From positions 1 through 7,108 of the forward strand of contig JABWAM010000130.1 in NCBI GenBank assembly GCA_013360985.1: 7,108 nucleotides of DNA, given 5' to 3'. Positions within the stretch are counted from its first letter, which is position 1. The number at the start of each line of letters is the position of its first letter. The position numbers and the translations under genes are program-made. Shown here one piece after another: positions 1-6,583 of this stretch. Under the pieces are notes generated by a model. The model saw only the letters and a program-made list of their open reading frames with translations, did no database searches and had not been told where the DNA came from. The stretch is from Verrucomicrobiia bacterium. Its GTDB lineage: Bacteria; Verrucomicrobiota; Verrucomicrobiia; JABWAM01.

Positions 1-193
1 AACCCGCTCTTTCGCGAAGCGAGGTAGGGCGAGGCCGCCGGCCGAGCCACGGAAGCTGCTTAAGTCCAAAATGTTGCGAGGGCGTCGCTTGTTCCTCGAT
101 CGAGGATGGGTTTCCCTATGCCTTACGCGGGGATTTGGGCCAATTCTCTCATCTTGCCGCCGCACGCTCATCATTGATAGCGTGCCGGACTTA
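1..193. other. Left-end region without a recognisable gene
   Basis: No reading frame here resembles a protein family I know. Plus-strand frames crossing it are composition-driven and carry no motif. The stretch holds a 14-base perfect palindrome at 93-106 (arms around CCTCGATCGAGG) and the stronger hairpin at 162-185, which is listed separately. It may be the end of an intergenic region whose upstream gene lies outside the window. Confidence 0.5.
162..185. promoter_or_regulatory. 24-base imperfect palindrome (operator or hairpin) before the GH95 remnant
   Basis: The arms GCACGCT (162-168) and AGCGTGC (179-185) are perfectly complementary. Inside them a further ATC (170-172) pairs with GAT (176-178) around a three-base loop, leaving one bulged C. 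It ends eight bases before the ATG at 194. A loose promoter could overlap it, with TTGCCG at 154-159 and, 18 bases on, TAGCGT at 178-183. That would put the palindrome over the -10 region, a typical repressor position. No T-run follows, so an intrinsic terminator is unlikely. The inverted repeat is seen directly; the regulatory role is inferred. Confidence 0.4.
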
Positions 194-367
194 ATGAAAC
201 GCCACGGCATTCGCTCCACGTCGCCCGTCCATCGCTGGGATGAGGGGCTGCCCCTCGGCAACGGCCTCCTGGGCTTGCTCGTCTGGGGCGCGGTCGTCCC
301 GCGCCGGATCGCCCGCACGCGAGGAGGCGTCCGTGATCCCCGCCGTTGGGAAGCCCCATCGAAATGA
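194..367 (+). pseudogene. Truncated GH95-type N-terminus (remnant paralogue of the gene at 4344)
   Basis: This 57-residue ORF reads MKRHGIRSTSPVHRWDEG and continues through LPLGNG and LLVWG, the first beta-strands of the N-terminal domain of GH95-type enzymes. From base 222 to 290 it is identical to 4390-4458. Upstream, HGIRSTSP still aligns with HHLRYLAP of the intact copy although the DNA differs, so this looks like a real paralogous start and not a random insert. After base 290 one base is missing relative to the intact gene, similarity continues for nine bases, and then it is lost. A later IARTRGG resembles IARVFEG of the intact protein, which would fit an internal deletion. The remaining roughly 690 residues are absent. 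The stop (365-367) overlaps the ATG of the esterase at 364. It is unlikely to have enzymatic function, though its translation could couple to the esterase. A misassembly across the 69-base repeat is the main alternative. Confidence 0.6.
222..290 (+). repeat. 69-base exact direct repeat, copy 1
   Basis: Identical base for base to 4390-4458 and in the same orientation, 4168 bases apart. Identity resumes for nine bases (291-299 against 4460-4468) after a single-base indel. It contains a near-perfect 15-base palindrome at 242-256 (GAGGGGC and GCCCCTC around one T). This copy lies in the GH95 remnant. Confidence 0.95.
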
Positions 368-1434
368 GGGAGGGTTCAAAACGATCTCCCCGCGCCGCTC
401 AAGAATGGCGCCGGCGCGCCGCGCGGATTCGCCGCGCGCTGCCTGATCTGCTCTGGGGAGGTCCGCCGCCCAAGCGCCCGAAACCCGCGTTCCGCGTCGT
501 CGCCGAAGGACGCGCGTTTACGCGATGGGAAACGGGCCGCTTGCGCGAGATGAAGCGACGGTATCCGGAAGATCTTCGGACGTACAAGGAGATCCTTCCG
601 TTCTCGTGGCCCGGACCGGTTACCTGGACGACGCGACTCATCGAGTACCCGGGCTGGCCGGGGCATCCGCCTCAACGCGCGATTTTGCGAATCCCGCACG
701 GCGCGCGCCGCGCGCCGGCGCTGACCGTCCTCCACGGACACTCCCGCGGCCTTCAACTCGGCTGCGTCGAGATGGCGTACCTCGCCGTGCCGTTGGCCGC
801 GATCGGGTGCGTGACCTTGGCGCCCGACGCGATGCCGTTCGGCGACCGGCGGTTGCATACGCTGGACGAAGGCGAGGTGGCCTCGAAAGGGCAGCTCTTC
901 TGGGACGAACGGGTGGTGGCCAGCGAATGTTGGTTGCGCGGCGAAACGCTCCTCGGCCGTCAGATCTGGGAGCTCATGGTCTCGCTCGATCTCCTGCAAT
1001 CGCTGCCGGAAACGGACCCGAAACGCCTGGGCACGATCGGATGCAGCCAGGGCGGCGTCCAGAGCTGGTGGCTGTCGGCGATGGACTCGCGGATCGCCGC
1101 CGCCGTGGTGAGCGCGGGCGTCAGCACGTACGCGTCGTGGATCGAGGAACGGGCCATCAACGCCCTGTTTAACTATGTGCCCGGCATCCTCAAGCTCGCC
1201 GATCAGGATGAATTGATCGGCCTGATCGCGCCGCGCCCCCTGCTCGTGTGCGATTGCGCGAAGGACGTTTTCTTTCCGCGCGCGGGCATCGAGCGGGTGC
1301 GGTGTTTCCTGCGCCGCGTCTATCGCTGGGAGAACGCCTCGAAAAACTACCGTCACGATCTCGACCCCGGCGGGCACGGATTCCCGAAGCGCCAACGGGA
1401 TCTCGCCATGGACTGGCTGAGGGAAAAGCTATGA
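364..1434 (+). CDS. Alpha/beta-hydrolase family esterase (dienelactone hydrolase / acetyl-xylan-esterase-like)
   Basis: A serine hydrolase of 356 residues, probably deacylating a carbohydrate or other small ester in the cytoplasm; no signal peptide or membrane segment is visible. Family hallmarks in order, numbered from the ATG at 364: an HGHSRG oxyanion-hole region (about residues 121-126), the APDAMPFGDRR stretch common in this fold, the nucleophile elbow GCSQGG with Ser228, a strand ending LLVCDCAKDVFF with probable acid Asp301, and GGHGFP with His338. A TTG start at 346 would add six residues. I prefer ATG 364 because it overlaps the stop of the upstream remnant ORF as ATGA, which would suit translational coupling; no strong Shine-Dalgarno is seen for either. 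Its neighbours are glycoside hydrolases, which supports a carbohydrate esterase role, but the substrate cannot be told from sequence. The fold and triad are well supported; the exact family (for example PF12715 or a DLH relative) is not settled. Confidence 0.85.
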   Translation: MREGSKRSPRAAQEWRRRAARIRRALPDLLWGGPPPKRPKPAFRVVAEGRAFTRWETGRLREMKRRYPEDLRTYKEILPFSWPGPVTWTTRLIEYPGWPGHPPQRAILRIPHGARRAPALTVLHGHSRGLQLGCVEMAYLAVPLAAIGCVTLAPDAMPFGDRRLHTLDEGEVASKGQLFWDERVVASECWLRGETLLGRQIWELMVSLDLLQSLPETDPKRLGTIGCSQGGVQSWWLSAMDSRIAAAVVSAGVSTYASWIEERAINALFNYVPGILKLADQDELIGLIAPRPLLVCDCAKDVFFPRAGIERVRCFLRRVYRWENASKNYRHDLDPGGHGFPKRQRDLAMDWLREKL

Positions 1435-1474
1435 GTCCATCCGCACCCGGCGCGAGAACGGAAAGGTTCGCTTT

Positions 1475-1909
1475 CTACCCGAGCGGATTGACTACCCGCA
1501 ACCCGCGAAATCGGGAAAAATCCCGGTCGATCGTCCACAACTCCGTTACGCGATGATGGAGGCAGATGGCGGCGATGCGGGCGTCATGGATCATCGGCCC
1601 CGCAAGGCGCGCCCGATGACAGATCTCACTCAACATCTCGAAGTACCCCGGCCCTTCTCCAATCAACCGGCAGCCGGGCGACCGGATCCAAACCGCCAGC
1701 GCGTCACACGCCGTCGGGGTCGGACTCGGCGGCGCGTAGATGCGCGGATGGGTCACTATCGCGAGGAACTCATGCACGCACGGCCAGGGAATCGCCCAGC
1801 GTTGTGAACCCTCGGCTAACTCGGTCAGACGGCCCAGGGCGCGCTCATGCCATTCGGAGTCTCGTCGGTGGGCGTACACCAAGAGATTCGTATCCACGGC
1901 AATCATCAT
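1475..1909 (-). CDS. vapC: VapC-type PIN-domain toxin (ribonuclease)
   Basis: A 144-residue PIN-domain protein, the usual length for VapC toxins, which cleave RNA with a Mg2+-dependent acidic active site. The acidic residues are present: Asp6 in VDTN, Glu47 in CVHEFL, Asp109 in HDARIAA, and Asp128/Asp130 in TIDRDF. The start overlaps the antitoxin stop. The first ATG (1909) overlaps it by four bases, and a second in-frame ATG at 1906 overlaps it by one. GAGGA at 1919-1915 sits five bases before the first ATG and eight before the second, so the second start may be used. The gene converges with the esterase, whose stop is 40 bases away. It is read with vapB from one promoter and runs antisense to the flanking enzyme genes. 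Nothing looks broken, so it is probably active. Confidence 0.92.
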   Translation of the reverse strand: MMIAVDTNLLVYAHRRDSEWHERALGRLTELAEGSQRWAIPWPCVHEFLAIVTHPRIYAPPSPTPTACDALAVWIRSPGCRLIGEGPGYFEMLSEICHRARLAGPMIHDARIAAICLHHRVTELWTIDRDFSRFRGLRVVNPLG

Positions 1910-2148
1910 CCACGTCCTCGATAGGCCGTCTCGCGAATTTTTTCCCAGGAGACAGCCCGAAACTCGATGGTGAGTCCCTTGCCATCAACGACCACCGGTC
2001 TGACCTTGTATGGCGCAGCCGATTCGTGCGCCTGCAGCGCCAGATCCAGGCCTTCCTCAGCCAACTCCTTCAGCGTGCAATTCTTTTTCCTGGCCACGGC
2101 TTTGGCACGACGGAGAAGATTGTCGGAAATATCCAGCGTTGTTTTCAT
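1906..2148 (-). CDS. vapB: VapB-type antitoxin (ribbon-helix-helix)
   Basis: The cognate antitoxin for the VapC encoded directly downstream. From Met at 2148 the product is 80 residues. MKTTLDIS forms the DNA-binding beta-strand of an Arc/MetJ-like ribbon-helix-helix fold. SDNLLRRAKAVARKK and TLKELAEEGLDLAL form the two helices (residues about 8-40), and the C-terminal tail, including IEFRAVSWEKIRETAYRG, would bind and inhibit VapC. An ATG at 2166 would add six residues (MGYHAR). I reject it because family members begin at MKTTLDI or its equivalent and because 2166 lies inside the predicted promoter. There is no Shine-Dalgarno before 2148, which fits a leaderless transcript. Repression of its own promoter by VapB or VapBC is the known rule for these modules. 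Confidence 0.88.
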   Translation of the reverse strand: MKTTLDISDNLLRRAKAVARKKNCTLKELAEEGLDLALQAHESAAPYKVRPVVVDGKGLTIEFRAVSWEKIRETAYRGRG

Positions 2149-2182
2149 ACGGGCATGATAACCCATATCGCCATATCGTCAA
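2149..2182 (-). promoter_or_regulatory. vapBC promoter with tandem 8-base operator repeat
   Basis: On the minus strand TTGACG (2182-2177) is followed after 16 bases by TATCAT (2160-2155). Each matches the sigma-70 consensus at five of six positions. Only six bases separate the -10 box from the vapB ATG at 2148, so transcription would begin at about the A of that ATG, giving a leaderless mRNA. On the plus strand the spacer region holds two abutting perfect copies of CCATATCG (2163-2170 and 2171-2178). MetJ/Arc-type ribbon-helix-helix repressors are known to bind tandem 8-base sites, so this is the likely VapB operator. The sequence elements are seen; function is inferred. Confidence 0.6.
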
Positions 2183-2219
2183 TCAGCAGACTTTCAAGCC
2201 TGGCCGTTTTCTTCTGGCG

Positions 2220-2242
2220 CGTTGCGTCTGAAGTCCGCAACG
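2220..2242. promoter_or_regulatory. 7-base inverted repeat upstream of the barrel enzyme
   Basis: CGTTGCG (2220-2226) and CGCAACG (2236-2242) are perfectly complementary across a nine-base spacer. They lie 41 bases before the start of the glycoside hydrolase gene at 2284, in the 135-base divergent gap with vapB. It could be an operator for a sugar-responsive regulator or a 5' leader hairpin. No convincing plus-strand -35/-10 pair is seen beside it, so the role is uncertain. Confidence 0.25.
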
Positions 2243-2283
2243 TCGAGCGCGCCGATGGAAATCCCCGCGGAGTTTGAGTTCCG

Positions 2284-4308
2284 ATGATCGACCGCCTTCG
2301 AACCAATCCGATCAGCCTGCGCATCTGGTATCCGCGTCTGGTGGAGGACGCGAGCTTCGCGCGTCTGCTCCGGCAGCTCCAGCGGATCCGGGCCGATCGC
2401 GTGTATCTGTTCGACAACGGGTACATGGACAACTTTCAACTCGCGCCGGCCACGCTGGCGGAACGGCTGCCGGTCCTCACCAAACGGATCGCCCAACTCC
2501 GTCGGGCCGGCCTCCGCGCGGGCATCAACTCCGGCGCCACCGTCGGTCATGTGGGGGATATGCAGGGCGCGGAACGGTTGCTGGACCTGGATTGGTGGGT
2601 CGCCCGCAACGGCGCGACGCTCCCGGGCATCGCCTGTCCGCTGGGCCGCCGCTTCCTCCGCTGGATGGAAACCTATTTTCGCAGGCTGGCGGAGACGGGC
2701 GCGCTGGAAATTTTCATTGATGACGACTTTCGTCTCCACAACCACGGCGGACCATCGCGGGGCGACTGGGGATGCTTCTGCGGCCTGCATCTCACGGCGA
2801 TGACGAAACGCACGGGCCGCGCGCTCTCCCGCGCCGCCCTGGCGGCGGAGATCGCCCGATGCGCGCCGGGCCGAATCTCGGAGGAATGGATCGCGCTCTG
2901 GAAAGCCAATTTTCGGGATCTCTTGGCGCGCATCGAAAAGGTCGTGCACGCCGTCAATCCGCGGATCCGACTCGGCCTGATGCCGGTCCAGAATTTTATC
3001 CGCGATTTCGGCGAGGATTTTTTGCGCGAAGCCATCCGCGTCGTCTCCGTCGGCCATCGGCCGCTCCTGCGGACGCATGATTATCACGGTCTGCCCCACG
3101 AGATGTTTCCCGGCTCCGGCCTTGCTGCCAAACGCACGGCGCCGCCGGAGGCGGAGCATGTGGTCGAGATCGAGAACCTCGCGCACAACGTTCACGAATG
3201 CCAGCGGTCGCCCCGAACCACCCGATACGCCATCCTGAGCGCGCTGGCGGTGGGGATGGGCGGCGCGGCGCCGACGTTCGGCGACAGCGAACGGGACATG
3301 CCCTGGGAACAGGCGTATTGGGACATGTTCCGCGCCAACGACCGATTCTTCCGCGCCGTGGCGAACCTGACGCTCCGGGACACCACGCTGCGCGGCATCC
3401 CGATCCGTCATCGCGCCTACCAGCGGCAGGTTCGCTATATGGACTGCAGGGAAAACGTCTGGAGCGACGCCCTTCGCGAGCATCCCGATTCCCTGGCCGC
3501 CCATTTCGGCGTGGCGTACCAATGGGACGCGCATCCCGTGTGGCTGCTCGGCGAGCTTCCGTCGACGCTGACCCGGGAGGAACTCGCAGCCGTCCTGAAC
3601 CGCGGGGCGGTGATCGATGTGGCCGCCCTGCAATGTCTGCGCCGCCTGGGTTATGGCGAGCAACTGGGGGTCGAGCCGGGCGACCTCGTCCGCTACCGAC
3701 GCGGCCACCGCTTTCTCCCTCATCCGCTCAACGGAACCTCCGGCGGCGACATCAACGCGCTGCGCGCTCCTTTTCCCGTGTTTCGGCTCATCGCCGATCC
3801 GAGCCGTTACGAGGAAGTCACCGAGTTCGTGTCGTGGACGGGCCGACGCATCGCGGGCGGCATCCTCGTCCAGAAGGAAGGGCCCGGCCGCAACGTCATC
3901 CTGCCTCATGCGCTGTGCCTGGTCGGCGACGACGCGACGGGCATCATGAACACCCAGTATCGCCGGTTGATGCGGCGTTTGCTGGCCCACTGCCTCGGCG
4001 AACCGTTGAAGCTGCGGATCGAAACGCCGCCGCGCCTCGCGCCGTACTACTTCGAACGGACGGATGGCGCAGTCATCGTCACGCTCCTCAACGGGTATTA
4101 CGACGACGTGTACGGGTTCGATCTGGTGTTCGGCGACGGAGCGCGGCTCGCGCGCAAAAAGGTGTACCGGGTCATGCCGGATGGTCGCATCCAACGTCGG
4201 CCGACGCTTCGGCTCCGCGCCGCAGCCGACGGCGCCTGCCGCCTGCGCATCGATTCCAGGAACGCGCTGAAAAATTGCGATGTCCTGACCCTGCTGCTGG
4301 CCGCGTAG
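2284..4308 (+). CDS. Putative TIM-barrel glycoside hydrolase with beta-galactosidase-like architecture
   Basis: A 674-residue protein without signal peptide. I do not recognise a named GH family. Residues 1 to about 350 look like a TIM barrel: RADRVYLFDNGYM near strand 1-2, then IFIDDDFRLHNHG with Asp146-Asp148, a plausible acid/base strand end, and later HVVEIENLAHN with Glu295 and Glu297, a plausible nucleophile strand end. Residues about 400-590 resemble the trimerisation-like domain of GH42 beta-galactosidases, with GAVIDVAALQCLRRLGYGEQLGV at 441-463. From about 594 a short beta-rich C-terminus follows (DGAVIVTLLNGYYDDVYGF). Similar proteins I recall have an FCxxC motif after IDDDFR; here it reads CFCGLHL (164-170), with the last Cys missing. 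GGAG at 2269-2272, 11 bases before the ATG, is a weak Shine-Dalgarno. The GH95-type gene starts 35 bases downstream, so the two are probably cotranscribed. Glycosidase activity is inferred from architecture; substrate unknown. Confidence 0.65.
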   Translation: MIDRLRTNPISLRIWYPRLVEDASFARLLRQLQRIRADRVYLFDNGYMDNFQLAPATLAERLPVLTKRIAQLRRAGLRAGINSGATVGHVGDMQGAERLLDLDWWVARNGATLPGIACPLGRRFLRWMETYFRRLAETGALEIFIDDDFRLHNHGGPSRGDWGCFCGLHLTAMTKRTGRALSRAALAAEIARCAPGRISEEWIALWKANFRDLLARIEKVVHAVNPRIRLGLMPVQNFIRDFGEDFLREAIRVVSVGHRPLLRTHDYHGLPHEMFPGSGLAAKRTAPPEAEHVVEIENLAHNVHECQRSPRTTRYAILSALAVGMGGAAPTFGDSERDMPWEQAYWDMFRANDRFFRAVANLTLRDTTLRGIPIRHRAYQRQVRYMDCRENVWSDALREHPDSLAAHFGVAYQWDAHPVWLLGELPSTLTREELAAVLNRGAVIDVAALQCLRRLGYGEQLGVEPGDLVRYRRGHRFLPHPLNGTSGGDINALRAPFPVFRLIADPSRYEEVTEFVSWTGRRIAGGILVQKEGPGRNVILPHALCLVGDDATGIMNTQYRRLMRRLLAHCLGEPLKLRIETPPRLAPYYFERTDGAVIVTLLNGYYDDVYGFDLVFGDGARLARKKVYRVMPDGRIQRRPTLRLRAAADGACRLRIDSRNALKNCDVLTLLLAA

Positions 4309-4343
4309 AAAAACGCGCAGCAACCCTTCGCCGTCCGCCGCCC

Positions 4344-6581
4344 ATGAATCCCTCTCTCCCTCCGCGTCGTCATCATCTACGCTACCTTGCGCCCGTCCAT
4401 CGCTGGGATGAGGGGCTGCCCCTCGGCAACGGCCTCCTGGGCTTGCTCGTCTGGGGCGACGGTCGTCCGCTCAACCTCTCCGTGGACCGCAGCGATCTCT
4501 GGGATAATCGTCCCGACCCAAAAACCCAACGCCCCGAGTTCCACTGGAAACACCTGACCGCCTTGGTGGATCGCGGCGACATGCGGGAGATCGCCCGCGT
4601 CTTCGAGGGCGACCGCGACGGCGTCGTTTACCCCACGAAACTCCCCTGCGGCCGTCTGCAATTGGATCTTGGGCGCCGCGAACCGTTCGAAAGCCATCTC
4701 GATTTCGCCACCGCCATCTCGACCACGCGCCTCGGCCAAACCGTCGTCACCGCCTACGTGCACGCCGCGCAACCGATCGTCGTCGTTCGCGTCCGTGGCG
4801 GCAAACCGCGCATCCGCTTCCTCTCCGCCTTCGACACCGTCCGATCGGCCGCGGCGACACGCCGGTCCGCCGCCAACATCCGCAAGCTCGGCTATTCACC
4901 TCTCGAAAAGGGGCGAAAATCCGGCGTCACCTATCTCCGCCAGCGTTGCGCCGAAGGTTTTTCGTTCGTCGTCGCCTGGCGTTCGCGCGCCGTGAAAAAC
5001 GATTGGCGGCTCCACCTCACGATTCAAACCGCCGCCGAGAACCGGGATCCCCTGCCGGCTGCGATGCGCGTCCTGGCGGCGGCGGAATCCGAAGCGCCGT
5101 CCCGCCTGGAAAAGTCGCACAAAGCCTGGTGGCGCGCCTACTGGAAACGCGGACATGTGCGCCTGACGGACGCGCGGATCGAGCATCTTTGGTACGCCGA
5201 AATGTACAAGCTCGCCGCCGCCGCGCGCGCCGAGACGCCGCCCATCGCGCTGCAGGGCGTCTGGACCGCCGACGAACAGAATCTCCCGCCGTGGCGCGGC
5301 GATTATCACCACGACCTGAACACGCAGATGACGTACTGGCCGGTGCATCCGGCGGGGCGGATCGCGCAAAGCCTCGGCTTCGCCCGGTGGTTGCGCGATC
5401 TGTTGCCGAAGTATCGCGCGTTCGCCCGCGAGTTCTACGGCGCGCCGGGCGCGAACGTTCCCTGCTCGCACGGATTGAACGGCGAGATCGTTCCCGGCTG
5501 GGCCGCCTACGTGTACAGCCGCACGAACATCGCCTGGCTCACCCAACACCTGTGGTGGCACTGGCGCTACACGCTCGACCGGGAGTTTCTGCGCGACACG
5601 GCCTATCCGTTCCTGCGCGACGCCGCGGAGTTCGTGGCGAGCCAGGTGACCCCCGACGATCAGGGGATCTATCACCTCCGATACTCGAGCTCGCCCGAGT
5701 ACAACAACAACTGGCGCGCGTCGTTCGCGACCGACAGCACCTACGACCTCGCCAATATCCGTTACGCGCTGAAAACCGCCGCGGCGGCAGCAGCGGTTCT
5801 CGGCGTGGACGCCGGTCTGGCGCGAAAATGGGATCGCATCCGCGCCCGGTTGCCGCCGTATCCCATTGCGCCCGAGCGTCCGAACTGGCCCGCCCCCGAG
5901 TCCGGCCTGGCGATCTGGCAGGGGCAACGGCTGAACGAATCCCATCGGCACCCGGCCCAGTGCATGCCGATCTTCCCGCTTGGCGACCTCCACATCGAGG
6001 GGACCGACCGCGACCGGGAGATCATTCAGAACACCCTCAGCGAACTCGAGTCCATGGGCACGGGGTTCTGGTGCGGCTACACGTTTGCGTGGATGGCTTG
6101 CCTCGGCGCGCGCATCCGCGAGCCGCGTCGCGCGCTGTGGAACCTGAACCAGTACCTCGACCACTTCGCATCGCCGAACACGTTTCATCTCAACGGCGAT
6201 TTCCGCAGATCGGGCGCGTCCCGACTCCATTACCGCCCCTTCACCCTCGAAGGCAACTTCGGCGCGGCGCACGCCGTCAACGAAATGCTCCTCCAGAGCT
6301 GGGGCGACAAACTCCGCCTCTTCCCCGCCGTCCCGCCCGAATGGCGCGACGCGGCCTTTACCGAACTCCGGGGCGAAGGCGCCTTCGTCGTTTCCGCCTG
6401 GCGCAAGGGCGGCGCCTTCGTCCGGGCCGAAATCCTGAGCGAACAAGGCGCGCCGCTGCGGATCGAACACCCGCATCCCGGTCGCAAGATCACCATCCGT
6501 CAACTCCGCAAATCGTTCCCGCCCGGCAAAGACATCCGTTTCGCGACGAAGCCGGGAGGCCGGTACACCCTGACCGTCTGA
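4344..6581 (+). CDS. GH95-type glycoside hydrolase (divergent alpha-L-fucosidase/galactosidase relative)
   Basis: A 745-residue enzyme, close to normal GH95 length, with no signal peptide. The N-terminal beta-sandwich (about 17-245, Glyco_hyd_65N_2-like) begins with RWDEGLPLGNG (20-30) and contains SVDRSDLWD. An (alpha/alpha)6 catalytic domain follows (about 280-660) with LQGVW (303-307), PPWRGDYHHDLNTQMTYWP, SSPEYNNN with Glu452, HRH at 534-536 and LEGNFGA at 635-641; a C-terminal beta domain completes it. GH95 enzymes use an acid Glu (in SPEN), two Asn in an N-x-N motif, and an Asp I believe precedes GNFG. Here the acid Glu is kept, the N-x-N motif reads Asp324-Leu-Asn326, and the last Asp is Glu636. 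The reaction may therefore differ from classical inverting alpha-L-fucosidases. ATG 4344 is the only sensible start: the frame continues far upstream, but only as a shadow of the preceding gene. No clear Shine-Dalgarno is present. Likely cotranscribed with the barrel enzyme. Confidence 0.85.
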   Translation: MNPSLPPRRHHLRYLAPVHRWDEGLPLGNGLLGLLVWGDGRPLNLSVDRSDLWDNRPDPKTQRPEFHWKHLTALVDRGDMREIARVFEGDRDGVVYPTKLPCGRLQLDLGRREPFESHLDFATAISTTRLGQTVVTAYVHAAQPIVVVRVRGGKPRIRFLSAFDTVRSAAATRRSAANIRKLGYSPLEKGRKSGVTYLRQRCAEGFSFVVAWRSRAVKNDWRLHLTIQTAAENRDPLPAAMRVLAAAESEAPSRLEKSHKAWWRAYWKRGHVRLTDARIEHLWYAEMYKLAAAARAETPPIALQGVWTADEQNLPPWRGDYHHDLNTQMTYWPVHPAGRIAQSLGFARWLRDLLPKYRAFAREFYGAPGANVPCSHGLNGEIVPGWAAYVYSRTNIAWLTQHLWWHWRYTLDREFLRDTAYPFLRDAAEFVASQVTPDDQGIYHLRYSSSPEYNNNWRASFATDSTYDLANIRYALKTAAAAAAVLGVDAGLARKWDRIRARLPPYPIAPERPNWPAPESGLAIWQGQRLNESHRHPAQCMPIFPLGDLHIEGTDRDREIIQNTLSELESMGTGFWCGYTFAWMACLGARIREPRRALWNLNQYLDHFASPNTFHLNGDFRRSGASRLHYRPFTLEGNFGAAHAVNEMLLQSWGDKLRLFPAVPPEWRDAAFTELRGEGAFVVSAWRKGGAFVRAEILSEQGAPLRIEHPHPGRKITIRQLRKSFPPGKDIRFATKPGGRYTLTV
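4390..4458 (+). repeat. 69-base exact direct repeat, copy 2
   Basis: Identical to 222-290. It encodes residues from about Pro17 to Gly38 of the intact GH95-type enzyme, including LPLGNG, and is probably the source or conversion partner of the copy in the remnant at 194. Confidence 0.95.
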
Positions 6582-6583
6582 AA

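Noticed and set aside
93..106. 14-base perfect palindrome
   Set aside because: A perfect palindrome of this length is expected by chance about once in two or three windows of this size, and no promoter or gene start is near.
376..1395. 339-codon minus-strand frame opposite the esterase
   Set aside because: Shadow of the esterase gene, whose catalytic motifs are clear on the plus strand.
1461..1475. GAAAG/CTTTC hairpin between the convergent esterase and vapC genes
   Set aside because: Only five base pairs with no T-run on either strand; too weak to call a bidirectional terminator.
1513..1526. CGGGA/TCCCG hairpin with A-rich loop
   Set aside because: It lies inside vapC, encoding the conserved DRDFSRF region, so the symmetry is explained by coding.
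2194..4323. 709-codon open frame on the minus strand
   Set aside because: It lies antisense to the barrel enzyme, is rich in Arg/Ala/Gln with no family motif, and is a typical GC-rich shadow of a real plus-strand gene.
3198..4343. Upstream extension of the GH95-type frame into the barrel gene
   Set aside because: The frame is open but reads Arg/Pro-rich nonsense over a well-supported gene in another frame; GH95 similarity begins only after the ATG at 4344.
4896..6503. 535-codon open frame on the minus strand
   Set aside because: Antisense shadow of the GH95-type gene; low-complexity composition and no recognisable domain.
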